Positions 7,510 to 9,033 of a stretch of 9,033 nucleotides of DNA are shown piece by piece. The stretch's first letter is position 1; each line of letters begins with the position of its first letter. The notes beneath the pieces are model-generated. The model was not told where the DNA came from, ran no database searches, and saw only the letters and a program-made list of their open reading frames with translations. Source of the stretch: Rhodospirillales bacterium (lineage in GTDB: Bacteria > Pseudomonadota > Alphaproteobacteria > MPNO01 > UBA2964); assembly GCA_002727395.1 (NCBI GenBank), contig PBWY01000074.1, positions 1 through 9,033 on the forward strand, read 5' to 3'. A program made the position numbers and the translations under genes.

Positions 7510-8541
7510 ATGATTAGTTTTCAGCCACCAATAGCTATTACCATGGGCGATCCAGCCGGGATTAGCGGTGAAATTACAATAAAGGCATGGCTAGACCTTC
7601 ATCATTGCTCTAAACATTCTTTTTTTGTAATAGATGATCCAATTCGTCTAAAAACAGTCGCAAAAAATTTAAATATTGATCTACCCTTAAGGCTCATTCA
7701 CAAAGCAGAGACTGCGAGAGAAGTATTCACTGATGCACTGCCCATATTGTTAGAAGAGCTAAATGACGATGTGACGCCCGGAGTGCCAAATTCTTCAAAT
7801 GCGTTCAATGTCATCAGTTCTATTGATAGAGCTGTAGAAGCGGTTATGTTGGGTGAAGCCAGTGCGGTGGTGACTAACCCTGTGCACAAGGCCACTTTAT
7901 ATAAATCGGGATTTTCTTCTCCCGGTCATACGGAACACTTGGCAAAGCTAACAGGAGTACAAACCACCCCGGTTATGATGTTAATAACAAAACTGCTTCG
8001 AGTAGTTCCCGTAACTATCCATTTATCGTTACAAGAGGCGATAAACACATTATCTACCGATAAAATAATAGAATGTATCCACACAACCAATTCCGCTCTG
8101 AGAACTGATTTTGGTATAGAACAACCTAAATTTGCATTGGCTGGATTAAATCCCCACGCTGGTGAAGGGGGCCATTTAGGAAGAGAAGAAATCGAAATCA
8201 TAACGCCAGCTATAAATCTGCTAGTAGACCAAAAAATTAATGTAAAAGGTCCCTTTGCGCCTGATACAATTTTTCATGCTGATTTTAGTAAAAATTTCGA
8301 TGTTATTATTTGTATGTATCATGACCAAGCTTTGATCCCCTCTAAGATTTTAGATTTCAACGGCGGTGTTAACATTACTTTGGGTTTACCAATAATCAGA
8401 ACTTCACCAGATCATGGAACGGCCTTTGATATCGCTGGCAGTGGCAAAGCAGACCCGCAAAGTTTGATTAACGCTATTAAATTTGCATGGGAAATGGCAG
8501 AAAATAAAAAAAATAGAACTGATAATATCGTTGTTATATAA
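7510..8541 (+). CDS. pdxA: 4-hydroxythreonine-4-phosphate dehydrogenase PdxA
   Basis: Cytosolic NAD(P)-dependent enzyme of the DXP-dependent pyridoxal phosphate pathway. It oxidises 4-phosphohydroxy-L-threonine to an unstable ketone that decarboxylates and is condensed by PdxJ. The 343 residues cover the full family length (E. coli 329). The three metal-binding histidines H171, H216 (LNPHAGEGGH) and H271 (MYHDQ) and the substrate-site pair H141-T142 (PGHTEHL) lie at a constant offset of 5 from E. coli H166, H211, H266 and H136-T137. The C-terminal GVNITLGLPIIRTSPDHGTAFDIAG (286-310) is highly conserved. The early glycine motif reads GDPAGISGE rather than the common GDPAGIGPE. The ATG lies 7 nt after the surA stop, without an obvious ribosome binding site; the 3' end overlaps rsmA by 11 nt if the TTG start is right. 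Confidence 0.96.
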   Translation: MISFQPPIAITMGDPAGISGEITIKAWLDLHHCSKHSFFVIDDPIRLKTVAKNLNIDLPLRLIHKAETAREVFTDALPILLEELNDDVTPGVPNSSNAFNVISSIDRAVEAVMLGEASAVVTNPVHKATLYKSGFSSPGHTEHLAKLTGVQTTPVMMLITKLLRVVPVTIHLSLQEAINTLSTDKIIECIHTTNSALRTDFGIEQPKFALAGLNPHAGEGGHLGREEIEIITPAINLLVDQKINVKGPFAPDTIFHADFSKNFDVIICMYHDQALIPSKILDFNGGVNITLGLPIIRTSPDHGTAFDIAGSGKADPQSLINAIKFAWEMAENKKNRTDNIVVI

Positions 8542-9033
8542 GAATAAGCACCCATACCAACTACCGCCTTTACGTGATGTAATTGCCAAATTTGACCTCA
8601 GTGCAAAACACTCCCTAGGCCAAAATTTTTTACTTGATCTGAATTTAACACGACGGATTGTACGTGAAGTAGGAAACCTGAAAAATCAAGTTGTACTAGA
8701 AATTGGGCCTGGGCCAGGAGGACTTACCCGTGCTCTTCTTGAAACAGAGGCAAAAATGGTTTTTGCCATTGAAAGAGATCAAAGGTGCGTAGCTGCACTT
8801 TCTTATTTGAATGTTTATTTCCCAGGTAGGTTAAGGGTTATAGAAGCTGACGCACTTAATTTTGATTTACTCGAAGTTATAAATAAAAGCAAAATAACAA
8901 TTGTGGCTAACCTTCCTTACAATATCTCGTTACCAATTCTCATTAGTTATCTTAAGAAAATCAATAAAATAAATAGTATGACGCTTATGTTTCAAAAAGA
9001 AGTGGCGGACAGATTAACAGCAAAGCCCGGCAC
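8531..9033 (+). CDS. rsmA: 16S rRNA (adenine1518-N6/adenine1519-N6)-dimethyltransferase RsmA (KsgA), 3' end cut by window edge
   Basis: SAM-dependent enzyme that dimethylates two adjacent adenines in the 3' hairpin of 16S rRNA late in small-subunit assembly. About 167 codons are visible of the roughly 270 expected. Motifs in order are LPPLRDVI (11-18), the family hallmark KHSLGQNFLLD (26-36), the SAM-binding motif I LEIGPGPGGLTRAL (56-69), the acidic ribose-binding ERD (81-83), EADAL (105-109) and the catalytic motif NLPYNIS (127-133). The reading frame has no ATG or GTG near its start. The nearest plausible initiator is TTG at 8531, which places 10 residues before LPPLR, similar to relatives, and overlaps the end of pdxA. 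The assignment is near certain, the exact start is not. E. coli has the same pdxA-rsmA order. Confidence 0.93.
   Translation, partial: MLYKNKHPYQLPPLRDVIAKFDLSAKHSLGQNFLLDLNLTRRIVREVGNLKNQVVLEIGPGPGGLTRALLETEAKMVFAIERDQRCVAALSYLNVYFPGRLRVIEADALNFDLLEVINKSKITIVANLPYNISLPILISYLKKINKINSMTLMFQKEVADRLTAKPG

Overview
The window is an AT-rich stretch of bacterial chromosome. Protein similarities and gene order point to an alphaproteobacterium, but I cannot name a genus from the sequence alone. The strongest hints are the LptD 'YSPC-x2-C' and 'HPDPTVKRRSG' region, the PdxA 'TNPVHK' and 'MYHDQALIP' motifs, and the 'LPPLRDVI' start of RsmA. All three are alphaproteobacterial variants of these families as I remember them; no search was run.

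Layout. Positions 1-1447 (minus strand) hold pepA, a leucyl aminopeptidase that lacks only its extreme C-terminus at the window edge. A non-coding gap of about 317 bp follows, with divergent expression signals, a 16-bp dyad and a possible 10-codon leader ORF. From 1765 to the right edge a tightly packed plus-strand gene string runs lptF, lptG, lptD, surA, pdxA and rsmA; rsmA is cut by the window end. Gaps inside the string run from 11 or 1 nt overlaps to 7 nt. The exception is a 65-nt gap between lptD and surA.

How the genes work together. LptF and LptG are the inner-membrane permease subunits of the lipopolysaccharide (LPS) transport machine. LptD is the outer-membrane translocon that receives LPS. 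SurA is a periplasmic chaperone for outer-membrane barrels, of which LptD is a known client in E. coli. PdxA (vitamin B6 synthesis) and RsmA (16S rRNA dimethylation) are metabolic and ribosome-maturation genes that travel with lptD-surA in many proteobacteria. The string therefore couples outer-membrane assembly with housekeeping functions.

Nothing here looks mobile. I saw no transposase, integrase, CRISPR array, tRNA, rRNA or phage gene. The window is essentially an ordinary conserved locus. Points worth a second look are SurA (no parvulin catalytic residues, and a cryptic second parvulin-like domain with two cysteines), the LptD cysteine spacing, the lack of Shine-Dalgarno sites inside the operon, and the leader region of lptF.
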